Part shown: piece after piece, positions 1 through 8,912 of the stretch
Numbering within the stretch: position 1 is the stretch's first letter
Layout: each line of letters opens with the position of its first letter
Assembly (NCBI RefSeq): GCF_002284535.1
Contig: NZ_NPKH01000023.1
Location: forward strand, 155,767 to 219,766
Length of the DNA stretch: 64,000 nt
DNA from: Mesorhizobium wenxiniae
GTDB lineage: Bacteria > Pseudomonadota > Alphaproteobacteria > Rhizobiales > Rhizobiaceae
Direction: 5' to 3'
Translations under genes and position numbers: made by a program
The notes under the pieces: model-generated
Database searches by the model: none
Told to the model about the DNA's origin: nothing
What the model saw: the letters and a program-made list of their open reading frames with translations, nothing else

Positions 1-228
1 GCAAGGCGGGCGGGCAAGTCAAGTCCGCTGGCAGCCCGACGCGGGTCGCTCCGGCTCGGTATCGCTGGCCGAGTACCTGTTCCAAAAGGCTTTTTTTCGA
101 TCACTCATGATGAAAATCGCTCACGATTCGTTTGCTGGCTCTTCTTATTTCAGCCACAGGCGTTAGCTTTTCGTGACATATCGATGACAGCTCAATGACA
201 CTTTGTGTATGGTCGGGGGAATTGTAAG
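1..228. other. Left edge, no assignable gene
   Basis: No convincing gene. One plus-strand frame is open from base 2 to a TAG near 170 and could be the tail of a gene that starts outside the window, but I do not recognise the peptide. A T-run at 93-99 follows weakly pairing sequence and is not a clear terminator. The bases just before 229 hold a purine-rich ribosome binding site (214-220) for the next gene. Confidence 0.4.
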
Positions 229-2154
229 GTGGCAAGGACTAGGAAAGGCGTTGGCAAAGCCGCGCCACAGTTTTTGGAAGGCGATCCGGCCACCGGCTAT
301 CTGCCGGGCCGGAAATGGCCTGTTATCCGCTATGGCCTCGTCAGCCTTCTCGCCGCCACCATCCTGGTTTTTGCGATCGAACTAATCGTGCGCGGCGACT
401 TTGCCGGCACCGTCGCCTTCTTCCTGCAGCCCTTCAAGCCGGGCTGGACCACCATCATCATCTTTGCGCTTATCCTGATCGGCCTCGACGCCGTGCTCGG
501 CCGCAGCCACCAGAGCCTGATGATCGTCGCGCCGCTGACGCTGGCGCTGGCCTTTGTCGGCCATCAGAAATCGCTCTATCTCGGCGATCCGCTCTATCCG
601 ACCGATTTCCTCTATTCACGCCAGATCGTGGCGCTGATGCCGCTGCTGGTGCGCGAACGTCCGGGAACCGCCATCGCTCTGGCGATCGGAATCGTTGGCA
701 GCCTGTCGCTGCTCGTTTATGGCTGGCGGCTCTGGCGCCGCCGGGTACCGGCGCTCAGCCGCAAGGGTCGCCTGGCCCGGCTGACATTGACCGTGCCGTT
801 GCTCGCCTTCTTCGTCTCGATCATGGATTACGCGACCTTCTCGTGGACGCGGGACCGGCTGCAGATCATCCCGATCATGTGGGACCAGAAGGAAAACTAC
901 GCCTCCAATGGCTTCGCGCTCGCCTTCGCGCTCAACGTACCGATGGCGCATGTCTCGGCGCCTGCCGGCTACTCCGACAAGTCGATCGCAGCGATCGACA
1001 GGCCTGACGTGACGGCCTCGGTGCCGGCCGAGAAGCCCGACATCATCATCGTCATGAGCGAATCATTCTGGGATCCGACCGAACTGCCCGGCGTCAACAT
1101 CACGCCCGATCCGATTCCCACTGTGCGGGCGCTGCGCTCGGGCTACATGTTCTCACCCGAATTCGGCGGCATGACCGCCAATGTCGAATTCGAGGCGCTG
1201 ACCGGCTTTTCCAACGCCTTCCTGCCGGCCGGCAGCATCCCCTACCAGCAATATGTCCGCGCGCCGGTGCCGTCGATGGCGACGTTCCTGAAGAGCCAGG
1301 GCTATGAGACGCGCGCCATCCATCCGGGCACGAGCTGGTTCTGGAACCGCACGCCGGTCTATGCGGATTTCGGCTTCGACGACTTCAAGTCGGAAGAAAA
1401 TATGCCATATCTCGAAAAGCGCGGTCCGCTGGCCTCGGACGCGGCGATGACCGACGAGATCATCCGCGAGGCCGATGCCACCGACGATCCGCTCTTCTTC
1501 TTCGCCGTCAGCCTGCAGAATCACGGACCCTACGAGCCGAATCGCTACTACAATCCCACCCACAAGGTCCAGGCGCCGACCAGCCAGTGGGCAAAGGATT
1601 CATTGCTGAGCTTCACCGAGGGTGCATCCGACGCCGATAAGAGCCTCGAGCGCCTTGTCGAATGGGCGAAGAACCGCGAACGGCCGACAGTCATCGCCTT
1701 CTTCGGCGACCATCTGCCCCCGCTCGGCCCGGTCTATGTCGAGACCGGCTTCCTCAAAGATAATGTCGCGCCGCGCAAAGAGCCGCCTGACCAGATGCTG
1801 CTGCATCACCAGACGCCGCTGGTCATATGGTCGAACCGCACCGGGCCGGCCGCGGACATGGGCGCGGTAAGTCCGGCTTTCCTGCCCTACCATATCCTGA
1901 CCACGGCTGGGATCAGCCATCCCTATTACACCGGCTTCCTCGGCCAGATGCGCGAGCGCTACAGCGTCGTCGATCGTAATTTGTTGATGACGCCGACGGG
2001 CGAGGACACGCCCGACTGGGCGCGACAGAAGAAGATCGATCCGGCCATTCGCGATTTCCGTCTGCTGCAATACGACATGATGTTCGGCAAGCGCCATGCG
2101 GCGCCCGATTTCTTCCCGGAAACGGTGAACAAGCGCGTCCCGCATACAAGCTGA
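229..2154 (+). CDS. LTA synthase / sulfatase-family phosphoglycerol transferase
   Basis: Predicted inner-membrane protein with an N-terminal block of about five transmembrane helices (roughly residues 30-205) and a C-terminal alkaline-phosphatase/sulfatase-fold domain (about 270-600) facing the periplasm. Visible family features: the metal-ligand segment DIIIVMSESFWDP, GGMTANVEFEAL carrying the likely nucleophile threonine, and FFGDHLPP with the Asp-His metal ligands. Related enzymes move phosphoglycerol from phosphatidylglycerol to lipoteichoic acid or, in rhizobia (CgmB) and enterobacteria (OpgB), to periplasmic glucans; in this Gram-negative background a glucan acceptor is the more likely role, which is inference. 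I chose the GTG at 229 because GGGGGAA lies 8 bases upstream; a GTG at 205 in the same frame is possible. Confidence 0.82.
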   Translation: MARTRKGVGKAAPQFLEGDPATGYLPGRKWPVIRYGLVSLLAATILVFAIELIVRGDFAGTVAFFLQPFKPGWTTIIIFALILIGLDAVLGRSHQSLMIVAPLTLALAFVGHQKSLYLGDPLYPTDFLYSRQIVALMPLLVRERPGTAIALAIGIVGSLSLLVYGWRLWRRRVPALSRKGRLARLTLTVPLLAFFVSIMDYATFSWTRDRLQIIPIMWDQKENYASNGFALAFALNVPMAHVSAPAGYSDKSIAAIDRPDVTASVPAEKPDIIIVMSESFWDPTELPGVNITPDPIPTVRALRSGYMFSPEFGGMTANVEFEALTGFSNAFLPAGSIPYQQYVRAPVPSMATFLKSQGYETRAIHPGTSWFWNRTPVYADFGFDDFKSEENMPYLEKRGPLASDAAMTDEIIREADATDDPLFFFAVSLQNHGPYEPNRYYNPTHKVQAPTSQWAKDSLLSFTEGASDADKSLERLVEWAKNRERPTVIAFFGDHLPPLGPVYVETGFLKDNVAPRKEPPDQMLLHHQTPLVIWSNRTGPAADMGAVSPAFLPYHILTTAGISHPYYTGFLGQMRERYSVVDRNLLMTPTGEDTPDWARQKKIDPAIRDFRLLQYDMMFGKRHAAPDFFPETVNKRVPHTS

Positions 2155-2202
2155 AGATGCCGCGACGTATCGTCCTTGGAGCGGCGGGTTTTCGGCTCGC
2201 CC

Positions 2203-2230
2203 TTGCCTTGCGGTCAAATTCCTGTATAGA
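2203..2230 (+). promoter_or_regulatory. Probable sigma-70 promoter of rpsF-rpsR-rplI
   Basis: TTGCCT (2203-2208), a 16-base spacer and TATAGA (2225-2230) match the rhizobial housekeeping consensus. They lie about 225 bases before rpsF in the gap after the LTA-synthase-like gene. Read by eye only. Confidence 0.45.
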
Positions 2231-2243
2231 CGCCCGCAATCTG

Positions 2244-2293
2244 CCGGTCCTTGCTGGGGGCTGAACGAAGGGCCGGAGGTTTTTCGAAAACCT
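2244..2293 (+). promoter_or_regulatory. Structured leader upstream of rpsF
   Basis: Two hairpins lie back to back in the predicted 5' leader of rpsF: CCGGTCC (2244-2250) pairs with GGGCCGG (2270-2276), and AGGTTTT (2277-2283) pairs with AAAACCT (2287-2293) around a 3-base loop. Ribosomal operons are often autoregulated through such leaders, and an S6:S18-binding leader is known for rpsF in many bacteria. I cannot show that this one is of that type. Confidence 0.35.
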
Positions 2294-2456
2294 TCGTGTG
2301 GAGCCAGAAGCGCTTCCGCCTCCCGTGTCTCCGCTCTCGACCGTCTCGTCATGCTCCTTTCTTCCCCGCCCCCTTCTAGGGATCGGCGGGTCAGAGAAGT
2401 TGCAGAGGCTTTTGCCGCGGGAACCGGGAGAGAAACGAAGAAAGGCGAAGAACAAT

Positions 2457-2951
2457 ATGGCTCTTTACGAACATGTGTTTCTTGCCCGGCAGGACCTCTC
2501 GCAGCAGCAGGTCGATGCGCTTGTCGAACAGTACAAGGGCGTCATCTCCGCGAATGGCGGGTCCGTCGGCCGGGTCGAGAACTGGGGACTGAAGTCCCTC
2601 ACCTACCGGGTCAACAAGAACCGGAAGGCATACTATACGCTGATGGACATCACCTGCCCGCCGGCCGCGCTCAACGAGATGGAGCGCCAGATGGGCCTGT
2701 CCGAGGATGTGCTGCGTTTCCTCACCATCAAGGTCGATGCACATGAGGAAGGCCCGTCGGCGATGATGCAGAAGCGCGAAGAGCGCTCGGAACGCGGCGG
2801 CTTCGGTGACCGTGACCGCGGCCCACGCTCGTTCGGCGACCGCGATCGCGGCGACCGTGGCGATCGCCCGCCGCGCAGCTTCGGTGGCGATGCCGGTGCA
2901 GATCGTGGTCCGCGCCGTCCGCGCGAAGGTGTTGAAGGGGGTGCAGAATAA
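2457..2951 (+). CDS. rpsF: 30S ribosomal protein S6
   Basis: S6 of the small ribosomal subunit, which pairs with S18 on the central domain of 16S rRNA. The S6 fold covers about residues 1-95, beginning [13 protein letters not shown] and including [14 protein letters not shown]. Beyond it is a tail of about 65 residues, rich in Gly, Arg and Asp with repeated GDRDRG/RSFG units, as seen in rhizobial S6. The frame stays open upstream, but the ATG at 2457 starts at the conserved N-terminus and follows a purine-rich stretch. First gene of rpsF-rpsR-rplI; its stop overlaps the rpsR start by one base (TAATG). 164 residues. Confidence 0.96.
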   Translation: MALYEHVFLARQDLSQQQVDALVEQYKGVISANGGSVGRVENWGLKSLTYRVNKNRKAYYTLMDITCPPAALNEMERQMGLSEDVLRFLTIKVDAHEEGPSAMMQKREERSERGGFGDRDRGPRSFGDRDRGDRGDRPPRSFGGDAGADRGPRRPREGVEGGAE

Positions 2952-3199
2952 TGGTCGACATCAACCAGATCCCGACCCGGCGCCCGTTCCATCGCCGCCG
3001 CAAGACCTGCCCGTTCTCCGGAGCCAACGCGCCCAAGATCGACTACAAGGACGTACGTCTTCTGCAGCGCTACATTTCCGAGCGCGGCAAGATCGTGCCG
3101 TCGCGCATCACCGCCGTCAGCCAGAAGAAGCAGCGCGAACTCGCCAAGGCGATCAAGCGCGCCCGCTTCCTCGGACTGCTGCCCTACGTGGTTCGCTAA
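2951..3199 (+). CDS. rpsR: 30S ribosomal protein S18
   Basis: S18 of the small subunit, partner of S6. The 82-residue length is normal for the family. The signature includes RRKTCPFSG near residue 20, [10 protein letters not shown], and the C-terminal [20 protein letters not shown]. It starts on the last base of the rpsF stop codon, so translational coupling is likely. A GC-rich hairpin with a TTCG loop follows 10 bases after the stop. Confidence 0.97.
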   Translation: MVDINQIPTRRPFHRRRKTCPFSGANAPKIDYKDVRLLQRYISERGKIVPSRITAVSQKKQRELAKAIKRARFLGLLPYVVR

Positions 3200-3208
3200 C
3201 ACTCTTTC

Positions 3209-3230
3209 AGCGGGCGGTTCGCCGCCCGCT
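3209..3230 (+). terminator. Hairpin after rpsR
   Basis: AGCGGGCGG (3209-3217) and CCGCCCGCT (3222-3230) form a perfect 9-bp stem closed by a TTCG tetraloop. The following bases (CTTCCC) are not a strong U-tract, so it may attenuate rather than end transcription between rpsR and rplI, or protect the 3' end. Confidence 0.5.
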
Positions 3231-3271
3231 CTTCCCAACGGCGACGGGCGCCGCAGGGTTGAACTTGATTG

Positions 3272-3318
3272 ATGCATGTCGTTGTCCCAAAACCGGGGCC
3301 ACTTTGGGCCACATGCAT
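3272..3318. repeat. Intergenic palindromic repeat, family B, copy 1
   Basis: Begins ATGCATGTCGTTGTCCCAAA and ends ACATGCAT, so the ends are inverted repeats; the middle carries CCCAAAACC paired with a GGGCC-type arm. The same element recurs at 57183-57229. It lies in the rpsR-rplI gap. Such elements are common between genes in Mesorhizobium (from memory). Confidence 0.7.
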
Positions 3319-3464
3319 TGAAAATCCCGGGTTGAGGTGAAGACCTCTAACTGCCGCGACAGGCAGGACAGCGACATAGGCGGCAACGCCCTCAGCTTCC
3401 TGACCTGTTCCAGACAATTCGGCGTCGATGCCAGTGATTGGCGCCCAAACGAAGGAACAAAACT

Positions 3465-4049
3465 ATGGACGTCATTCTTCTCGAGCGCGTTTCCCGCCTC
3501 GGTCAGATGGGCGATACCGTCAAGGTCAAGGATGGATTCGCCCGCAACTTCCTGCTGCCGCAGGGCAAGGCGCTGCGCGCCAACGAAGCCAACAAGAAGA
3601 AATTCGAAGGCCAGCGCGCCCAGCTCGAAGCCCGCAACCTCGAGCGCAAGTCCGAGGCCATGCAGATTTCGGAAAAGCTCGACGGCAAGAGCTTCATCGC
3701 CGTACGTTCGGCCGGCGAAACCGGCCAACTCTACGGCTCGGTGTCGACCCGCGACATCGCAGAGCTTTTGACGGCGGAAGGCTTTTCGGTCAACCGCAAC
3801 CAGATCCTGCTCAACCAGCCGATCAAGACCATCGGCCTTACCAATGTGGCGATCGCGCTGCATCCGGAAGTCGAGCTCACCATTACGCTCAACATCGCCC
3901 GCACCGCCGACGAAGCCGAGCGCCAGGCCAAGGGCGAGACGCTGACCACAGCCGAAGCTATCTATGGCGACGACATCAACGACAATGCGCGCCCGGACAA
4001 CTTCTTCGATCCCAATGCCGAGTTCGAAGGCGGCGAAGATAACGGCTGA
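3465..4049 (+). CDS. rplI: 50S ribosomal protein L9
   Basis: L9 binds 23S rRNA near the base of the L1 stalk and affects translational fidelity. The N-terminal RNA-binding domain begins [17 protein letters not shown] and contains [15 protein letters not shown]; a charged central helix (about 40-75) leads to the C-terminal domain. I start at the ATG at 3465, where the conserved N-terminus begins; nine in-frame upstream codons have no counterpart in the family. 194 residues, with an acidic Asp/Asn-rich tail. Separated from rpsR by 265 bases containing a hairpin and a repeat; followed by a good intrinsic terminator. Confidence 0.96.
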   Translation: MDVILLERVSRLGQMGDTVKVKDGFARNFLLPQGKALRANEANKKKFEGQRAQLEARNLERKSEAMQISEKLDGKSFIAVRSAGETGQLYGSVSTRDIAELLTAEGFSVNRNQILLNQPIKTIGLTNVAIALHPEVELTITLNIARTADEAERQAKGETLTTAEAIYGDDINDNARPDNFFDPNAEFEGGEDNG

Positions 4050-4118
4050 TTGCACGTCACAAGGCGTCAGAGCGGCGCTTTAAAACGTTTCGTCGGCTTC
4101 CAGTCATTTCTGGACCAA

Positions 4119-4146
4119 TGCCCGGGCTTCTCGCCTGGGCATTTTT
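4119..4146 (+). terminator. Intrinsic terminator after rplI
   Basis: TGCCCGGGC pairs with GCCTGGGCA (one G-U) around a short loop and is followed by TTTTTG. It ends the ribosomal operon about 70 bases after the rplI stop. Confidence 0.8.
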
Positions 4147-4188
4147 GTGCCAAAAGGAACTTTTCGAACCCCTATATGTTGAGGCAGA

Positions 4189-4291
4189 CTACAGCGCCGC
4201 GCGTCCTTTGGACGCGCAAATGAAGCTGTAGAACTTCGGTTTGGCGCATGATCCTTTCCGAAAATCGAATCCGATTTTCGGGGTCGTGCGC
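4189..4291. repeat. Intergenic mosaic repeat, family A, copy 1
   Basis: About 100 bases made of two hairpin modules: CTACAGCGCC with GCGCGTCC..GGACGCGC, then ATGATCCTTTCCGAAAAT with ATCGAATCCGATTTTCGG. The same two modules appear at 47567-47668 (opposite orientation) and 51960-52059. It fills the rplI-cfa gap and makes the cfa frame look longer at its 5' end than it is. Confidence 0.75.
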
Positions 4292-4327
4292 CGAGACAGC
4301 GCGTCTGGCCGAGAGGGGATATTGGTC

Positions 4328-5617
4328 ATGAATATTCTGCTGAAACGCATTCTCGACCGCCTGGTGCGCACCGGCAACCTCAAAGTCACCGGACCGAAAG
4401 GCCTCTCGGTGATTTTCGGCGATGGCACTGGCGATCCGGTGCACATGCACATCAAGACCGCGCATGCCGAGCGCGCCATCACCTTCGATCCGATGCTGGC
4501 GGTGCCGGAGGCCTACATGGACGGCGAACTCGACATACTCGAGGGTGGCGTGCTGGGGGTGATGCGTATCGCTTTCCAGAACATGGGTAGCGGCGGCATC
4601 GATGCCACCTGGTCGAAGGCAATCGAGGGCCTGCGCCACGCCTTCCGCCGCCTGCAGCAGATCAACACGGCGGCGCGCGCGCGCCGCAACGTGCAGCGCC
4701 ACTATGATCTATCGGGCGAGCTCTACCGGCTCTTCCTCGACGAGGACATGCAGTATTCCTGCGCCTATTTCGAGCAGCCGGACATGACGCTCGATGAGGC
4801 GCAGGCCGCCAAGAAGCGCCACATCGCCGCCAAGCTCAGGCTGAAGGCCGGTCAGACGGTGCTCGACATCGGCTCCGGCTGGGGCGGGCTCGGCCTCTAT
4901 CTCGCCAAGTCCTTCGACGTAGACGTGCAAGGTGTGACGTTGTCGACCGAGCAGCATGGCGTCGCCACCGACCGCGCCCATGCGCAAGGCCTGGAAAACC
5001 GCGTGCATTTCGAATTGAGGGACTACCGCGAGCTCAACGAGCGCTTCGACCGCATCGTCTCGGTCGGCATGTTCGAGCATGTCGGCGTCAATCACTACCG
5101 GACCTTCTTCGACAAATCGGCGACGCTCTTGAAGCCGGACGGCGTCATGCTGCTGCACACGATCGGCCGCTCCGGCGTGCCGTGGGCAACCAGCGCCTTC
5201 ATCCGCAAATACATCTTCCCGGGCGGCTATATCCCCTCGCTCTCGGAAGTGATGCCGGCGATCGAAAAGTCGGGCCTCATCGTCACCGACATCGAAATCT
5301 TGCGGCTGCATTATGCCGACACGCTGAAGCACTGGGGCGAGCGCTTCGCCGCCAACCGCGACAAGGCCAAGGCGATTTACGACGAGCGTTTCTGCCGCAT
5401 GTGGGAGTTCTACCTAGCAGCCTCGGAAGCCGCCTTCCGCTGGCAGGATCTGGTGATCTTCCAAATCCAGATCGCCAAGAAGAACGACACGCTGCCGATG
5501 TCTCGCGACTATATGGCCAAATGCGAGAAGGCGCTGGAGATGCGCGACATGGGACATCGCCCAAAAGCCGTTACCGCCAAGCCCGCGCGGCGGCGCAAGG
5601 TAGCGGATATGGAATAG
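4328..5617 (+). CDS. cfa: Cyclopropane-fatty-acyl-phospholipid synthase
   Basis: SAM-dependent methylation of cis double bonds in membrane phospholipids to cyclopropane rings, usually in stationary phase or acid stress. It has an N-terminal lipid-binding domain (about 1-120), then the conserved [20 protein letters not shown] and QYSCAYF regions, and a Rossmann methyltransferase with [16 protein letters not shown] near residues 178-193. GMFEHVG and the [10 protein letters not shown] segment are family features. 429 residues with a basic C-terminal tail. I chose ATG 4328, preceded by GAGAGGGGA; the upstream in-frame extension lies in a repeat. Monocistronic, with a strong terminator after it. 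Confidence 0.93.
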   Translation: MNILLKRILDRLVRTGNLKVTGPKGLSVIFGDGTGDPVHMHIKTAHAERAITFDPMLAVPEAYMDGELDILEGGVLGVMRIAFQNMGSGGIDATWSKAIEGLRHAFRRLQQINTAARARRNVQRHYDLSGELYRLFLDEDMQYSCAYFEQPDMTLDEAQAAKKRHIAAKLRLKAGQTVLDIGSGWGGLGLYLAKSFDVDVQGVTLSTEQHGVATDRAHAQGLENRVHFELRDYRELNERFDRIVSVGMFEHVGVNHYRTFFDKSATLLKPDGVMLLHTIGRSGVPWATSAFIRKYIFPGGYIPSLSEVMPAIEKSGLIVTDIEILRLHYADTLKHWGERFAANRDKAKAIYDERFCRMWEFYLAASEAAFRWQDLVIFQIQIAKKNDTLPMSRDYMAKCEKALEMRDMGHRPKAVTAKPARRRKVADME

Positions 5618-5667
5618 ACCGCCGGCGATCGCCCCATTGCGGCTTGCCTTTGCCGGCCCGCACGCTG

Positions 5668-5702
5668 AAAAAGGTCTCGTCGTCGCCGCGAGACCTTTTT
5701 TT
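5668..5702 (+). terminator. Intrinsic terminator of cfa, abutting the next start codon
   Basis: AAAAAGGTCTCG (5668-5679) pairs with CGAGACCTTTTT (5689-5700), and the T-run continues to 5702. The ATG of the next gene begins at 5703, so the terminator fills the place where that gene's ribosome binding site would be expected. Confidence 0.85.
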
Positions 5703-6026
5703 ATGACCTATCTCATCTACATCGTTGCTGCCCTTGCCGAGATCGCCGGCTGCTTTTCGATCTGGGCGTGGTGGCGGCTGGAAAAGTCGCCGTTGTGGCT
5801 GGCGCCAGGCCTGGCCTCGCTCGCATTGTTCGGCCTCCTGCTGGCGCTGATAGACGTCAGCGCGGCGGGCCGTGCCTATGCTGCCTATGGCGGCATTTAC
5901 ATCACTGCCTCGCTCGGATGGCTGTGGCTGGTGGAAGGCGTGCGCCCCGACCGTTGGGATCTTGCCGGTTCCGCGCTCTGCATCGTCGGCGCCTCGGTCA
6001 TCCTGCTCGCACCTCGGGGTGCCTGA
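5703..6026 (+). CDS. YnfA family (UPF0060) membrane protein
   Basis: Small four-helix inner-membrane protein of the UPF0060/YnfA family, structurally related to small multidrug resistance transporters; the substrate is not established. Family features: [18 protein letters not shown] at the N-terminus, [21 protein letters not shown] and [10 protein letters not shown]. 107 residues, normal for the family. I start at ATG 5703 because it aligns with the conserved N-terminus. There is no ordinary ribosome binding site: the bases before the ATG are the 3' arm and T-run of the cfa terminator. The downstream gene follows after 3 bases. Confidence 0.88.
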   Translation: MTYLIYIVAALAEIAGCFSIWAWWRLEKSPLWLAPGLASLALFGLLLALIDVSAAGRAYAAYGGIYITASLGWLWLVEGVRPDRWDLAGSALCIVGASVILLAPRGA

Positions 6027-6029
6027 GCT

Positions 6030-6992
6030 ATGGAACTGCCTATCCCGCTTCGACAGGCCGTCGAGCGCCTCCTCGAAAAAGTTCCGCTGCCGACGCTGAA
6101 GCAAGCGGCAAAAACGCTGTCGGACCGCTACCGCGCCGAACTGCGCGACGGCCGTCTGCACATGGCCGAGCAGATGGCGGTCAAGGCCTATCTGGCGACG
6201 CGGCTGCCGGCGACCTATGCCGCCGTCCGTGCCAGCCTCGATGCGCTCAGCGAGGCAAGACCCGATTATGCTCCGAAAACCCTGCTCGATGTCGGCGCCG
6301 GCCCTGGTACGGTGCTTTGGGCCGCGCTCGATCTCTGGCCCGACCTCCAGCAGGCGGTGCTCATCGAGGCGAGCGCCGCGGTGCGCCGGGTCGCCGAGGC
6401 GCTTGCCACTGAGGCGATGACGGCCAGGGTGGCCTGGCTGGCCGGCGATGTCACCCTCGATCTCGCCGATCTCAAACCGGCCGAGCTGGTCACCTGCGCC
6501 TATGTGCTGGACGAGATCGGACCGGCGTCGCTGCCAAAACTCATCGACCGGCTCTGGCACCTGACCGACAACACGCTGCTGGTCGTCGAGCCGGGCACGC
6601 CGGCCGGATGGCAGCGCATCCTTGCCGTGCGCCGGCAGCTGATCGAGGCGGGCGCGCATGTGCTTGCGCCTTGCCCGCATGAGGCTCCCTGCCCGCTCGT
6701 GCCGCCCGACTGGTGCCATTTTTCGCGCCGTGTCGCGCGTTCGCGCCTGCACCGGCTGGCTAAAGACGCCGACGTGCCATGGGAGGACGAGAAATTCATC
6801 TACATCGCCGTCTCCCGCCAAGCTGTTGCCCCACCGCAGGCACGTGTAATCGCACCGCCGAAATCGGGCTCCGGCAAGGTCCTGCTGAAACTTTGCCAAA
6901 AGGACGGCAGTGCCGACGAGAAACTGTTCACCAAGCGCCACGGTGAACCGTTCAAGGCGGGGCGGCGGCTGGACTGGGGTGATTCCGTCTAG
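6030..6992 (+). CDS. Small ribosomal subunit Rsm22 family methyltransferase-like protein
   Basis: Homologue of mitochondrial Rsm22/METTL17, a SAM-fold factor for small ribosomal subunit assembly. Residues 84-94 are the nucleotide-binding LLDVGAGPGTV. Four cysteines stand at 215, 221, 229 and 289 (CPHEAPC, DWCHFSRR, KLCQKDG); the mitochondrial proteins have the same C-x5-C-x7-C plus distant C arrangement, reported to bind a 4Fe-4S cluster. Cluster binding here is inference. 320 residues; ATG 3 bases after the YnfA stop, so probably co-transcribed. Confidence 0.85.
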   Translation: MELPIPLRQAVERLLEKVPLPTLKQAAKTLSDRYRAELRDGRLHMAEQMAVKAYLATRLPATYAAVRASLDALSEARPDYAPKTLLDVGAGPGTVLWAALDLWPDLQQAVLIEASAAVRRVAEALATEAMTARVAWLAGDVTLDLADLKPAELVTCAYVLDEIGPASLPKLIDRLWHLTDNTLLVVEPGTPAGWQRILAVRRQLIEAGAHVLAPCPHEAPCPLVPPDWCHFSRRVARSRLHRLAKDADVPWEDEKFIYIAVSRQAVAPPQARVIAPPKSGSGKVLLKLCQKDGSADEKLFTKRHGEPFKAGRRLDWGDSV

Positions 6993-7019
6993 CGACTTCG
7001 GCCCGCGTCCACCACACAC

Positions 7020-7048
7020 TTGATTTTGTTCTTCATTTGTTCTAGCTA
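7020..7048 (+). promoter_or_regulatory. Possible promoter of dnaB
   Basis: TTGATT (7020-7025), a 17-base spacer and TAGCTA (7043-7048) resemble a weak sigma-70 promoter in the 242-base gap before dnaB. Also in this gap are two related words, TCCTGTGGAC (7103-7112) and TTCCTGTGAACAG (7124-7136), a possible operator-like repeat of unknown meaning. Confidence 0.3.
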
Positions 7049-7234
7049 TCGCGCAGAATCACGACCTTACCGAGTCAACCGGAATCGGAGCACGGGAATT
7101 CCGTCCTGTGGACGGTTTATCGTTCCTGTGAACAGTGGGCATCAAAGCCGGTTGGACAGGTACTGTTGCAGATAAGTCAGCACTGATTTTTCCCATTCTG
7201 ATATCGAGGAGCCGGGATCGAAATCGGGGACATC

Positions 7235-8725
7235 ATGGCAGAGGCAGCACGAAAATTCGGCGTGGCGGAAACACCGCTCTATCGCGAGGCACCGAACAAC
7301 ATCGAAGCTGAGCAGGCGCTGCTCGGCGCCATCCTCGTCAACAACGATGCTTTCTACCGCGTCTCGGATTTCCTGAAATCCGGCCATTTTTACGAGCCGC
7401 TGCATAGAAAAATCTTCGAAGTCGCCGCCGAACTCATCCGTATGGGCAAGATTGCGACACCGATCACGCTGAAGACCTTCCTGCCTGCCGACGAGAAGGT
7501 GGGCGACATGACGGTTGCGCAATATGTCGTGCGGCTGGCCGTCGAGGCGGTCACCGTAGTTAACGCCGCCGACTACGGCCGCGCCATCTACGATCTCGCC
7601 ACGCGACGCGCACTGATCACCGTCGGCGAAGACATGGTGAACATCGCCTACGATGCGCCGGTCGACATGTCGCCGTCCGAGCAGATCGAGGATGCCGAAC
7701 GGCGCCTGTTCGAACTGGCCGAGACCGGCCGCTACGATGGCGGCTTCGAGAGCTTCACCGATGCGGTCAAAACCGCCGTCGACATGGCCAATGCCGCCTA
7801 TATGCGCGACGGGCACCTGTCGGGCGTCGCCACGGGCCTGCGCGATCTCGACCGCCGCATGGGCGGCCTGCAGCCCTCAGATCTGATCATCATCGCCGGC
7901 CGCCCCGGCATGGGCAAGACCTCGCTTGCCACCAACATGGCCTTCAACATCGCCGAAGCCTATGTGCCGGCGCAACAGGCCGACGGCTCGTTCAAGGCGG
8001 CAAATGGCGGCGTCGTCGGCTTTTTCTCGCTCGAAATGTCATCGGAACAGCTCGCTACCCGCATCATTTCCGAGCAGACCGAAATCCCGTCGTCAAAAAT
8101 TCGCCGCGGCGAGATCAGCGAGATGGACTTCGAAAAGCTGGTCGCATGCTCGCAGACCATGCAGAAGATCCCGCTGTTCATCGACCAGACCGGCGGCATC
8201 TCGATCGCCCAGCTATCAGCGCGGGCGCGGCGGCTGAAACGCCAGCGCGGCCTCGACGTCATCGTCATCGACTATATCCAGCTGATGCAGGGATCGAGCG
8301 CCAAGTCCTCACAGAACCGTGTGCAGGAGATCACCGAAATCACCACCGGCCTGAAGGCGCTGGCCAAAGAGCTTGCCGTGCCGATCATCGCGCTGTCGCA
8401 GCTGTCGCGCCAAGTCGAAAGCCGTGACGACAAGCGCCCTCAGCTTTCGGATCTGCGCGAATCCGGTTCGATCGAGCAGGACGCCGACGTGGTGATGTTC
8501 GTCTACCGCGAGGAATACTATCTGAAGAACCGCGAGCCGAAGCCCGGCACCGACGAATACATCAAATGGGAAAACGAGATGAACGAGATGCGCGGCAAGG
8601 CCGAGGTCATCGTCGCCAAGCAGCGTCATGGGCCGACCGGATCAGTCAGCCTCGCTTTCCAGGGCGAGTTCACCCGCTTCTCCGACCTCGCCGAGGAGCA
8701 TCATATTGCGGAGAGGTTTGAGTAG
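7235..8725 (+). CDS. dnaB: Replicative DNA helicase DnaB
   Basis: Hexameric 5'-3' helicase of the replication fork, loaded at oriC and partnering DnaG primase. N-terminal domain (about 20-125) with PNNIEAEQALLGAIL; linker; RecA-like ATPase with Walker A GRPGMGKTSLA near residues 220-230, Walker B VIVIDYIQLM and the QLSRQVESR segment with the DLRESGSIEQDAD motif. 496 residues, normal for alphaproteobacterial DnaB, and no intein interrupts it. Start ATG 7235. Followed by a repeat-filled gap before radA. Confidence 0.96.
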   Translation: MAEAARKFGVAETPLYREAPNNIEAEQALLGAILVNNDAFYRVSDFLKSGHFYEPLHRKIFEVAAELIRMGKIATPITLKTFLPADEKVGDMTVAQYVVRLAVEAVTVVNAADYGRAIYDLATRRALITVGEDMVNIAYDAPVDMSPSEQIEDAERRLFELAETGRYDGGFESFTDAVKTAVDMANAAYMRDGHLSGVATGLRDLDRRMGGLQPSDLIIIAGRPGMGKTSLATNMAFNIAEAYVPAQQADGSFKAANGGVVGFFSLEMSSEQLATRIISEQTEIPSSKIRRGEISEMDFEKLVACSQTMQKIPLFIDQTGGISIAQLSARARRLKRQRGLDVIVIDYIQLMQGSSAKSSQNRVQEITEITTGLKALAKELAVPIIALSQLSRQVESRDDKRPQLSDLRESGSIEQDADVVMFVYREEYYLKNREPKPGTDEYIKWENEMNEMRGKAEVIVAKQRHGPTGSVSLAFQGEFTRFSDLAEEHHIAERFE

Positions 8726-8749
8726 TTTTTGACTTACCGCCGCGCTCCG

Positions 8750-8912
8750 TCACACCCCCCTCTGGCCTGCCGGCCATCTCCCCCGCAAGGGGGGAGATCG
8801 GCAGCTTTGCCGGCATTGCTCTTCCTGCAACGTCAGCGATTGGCCAAAGCGATGGCGACATCCAATCTCCCCCCTTGCGGGCGAGATGTCCGGCAGGACA
8901 GAGGGGGGTGGG
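8750..8912. repeat. Palindromic intergenic element, family D
   Basis: Begins CCCCCCTCTGGCCTGCCGG and ends with the complementary GCAGGACAGAGGGGGG, giving terminal inverted repeats of about 30 bases around some 100 bases; the inner modules CATCTCCCCC and GGGGGGAGAT also pair. A fragment of the same arm is present at 12663-12687. Looks like a non-coding miniature element rather than a gene; the dnaB-radA gap otherwise contains nothing recognisable. Confidence 0.7.

Noticed and set aside
4241..4327. Possible 29-codon N-terminal extension of cyclopropane fatty acid synthase
   Set aside because: The extension lies inside intergenic repeat family A and has no family counterpart; the ATG at 4328 has a ribosome binding site and starts the conserved N-terminus.
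5571..7019. Long minus-strand open frame of 482 codons opposite the Rsm22 gene
   Set aside because: It is antisense to genes with clear domains, has Arg/Gly/Gln-rich shadow composition and no recognisable motif; high-GC DNA often gives such frames.
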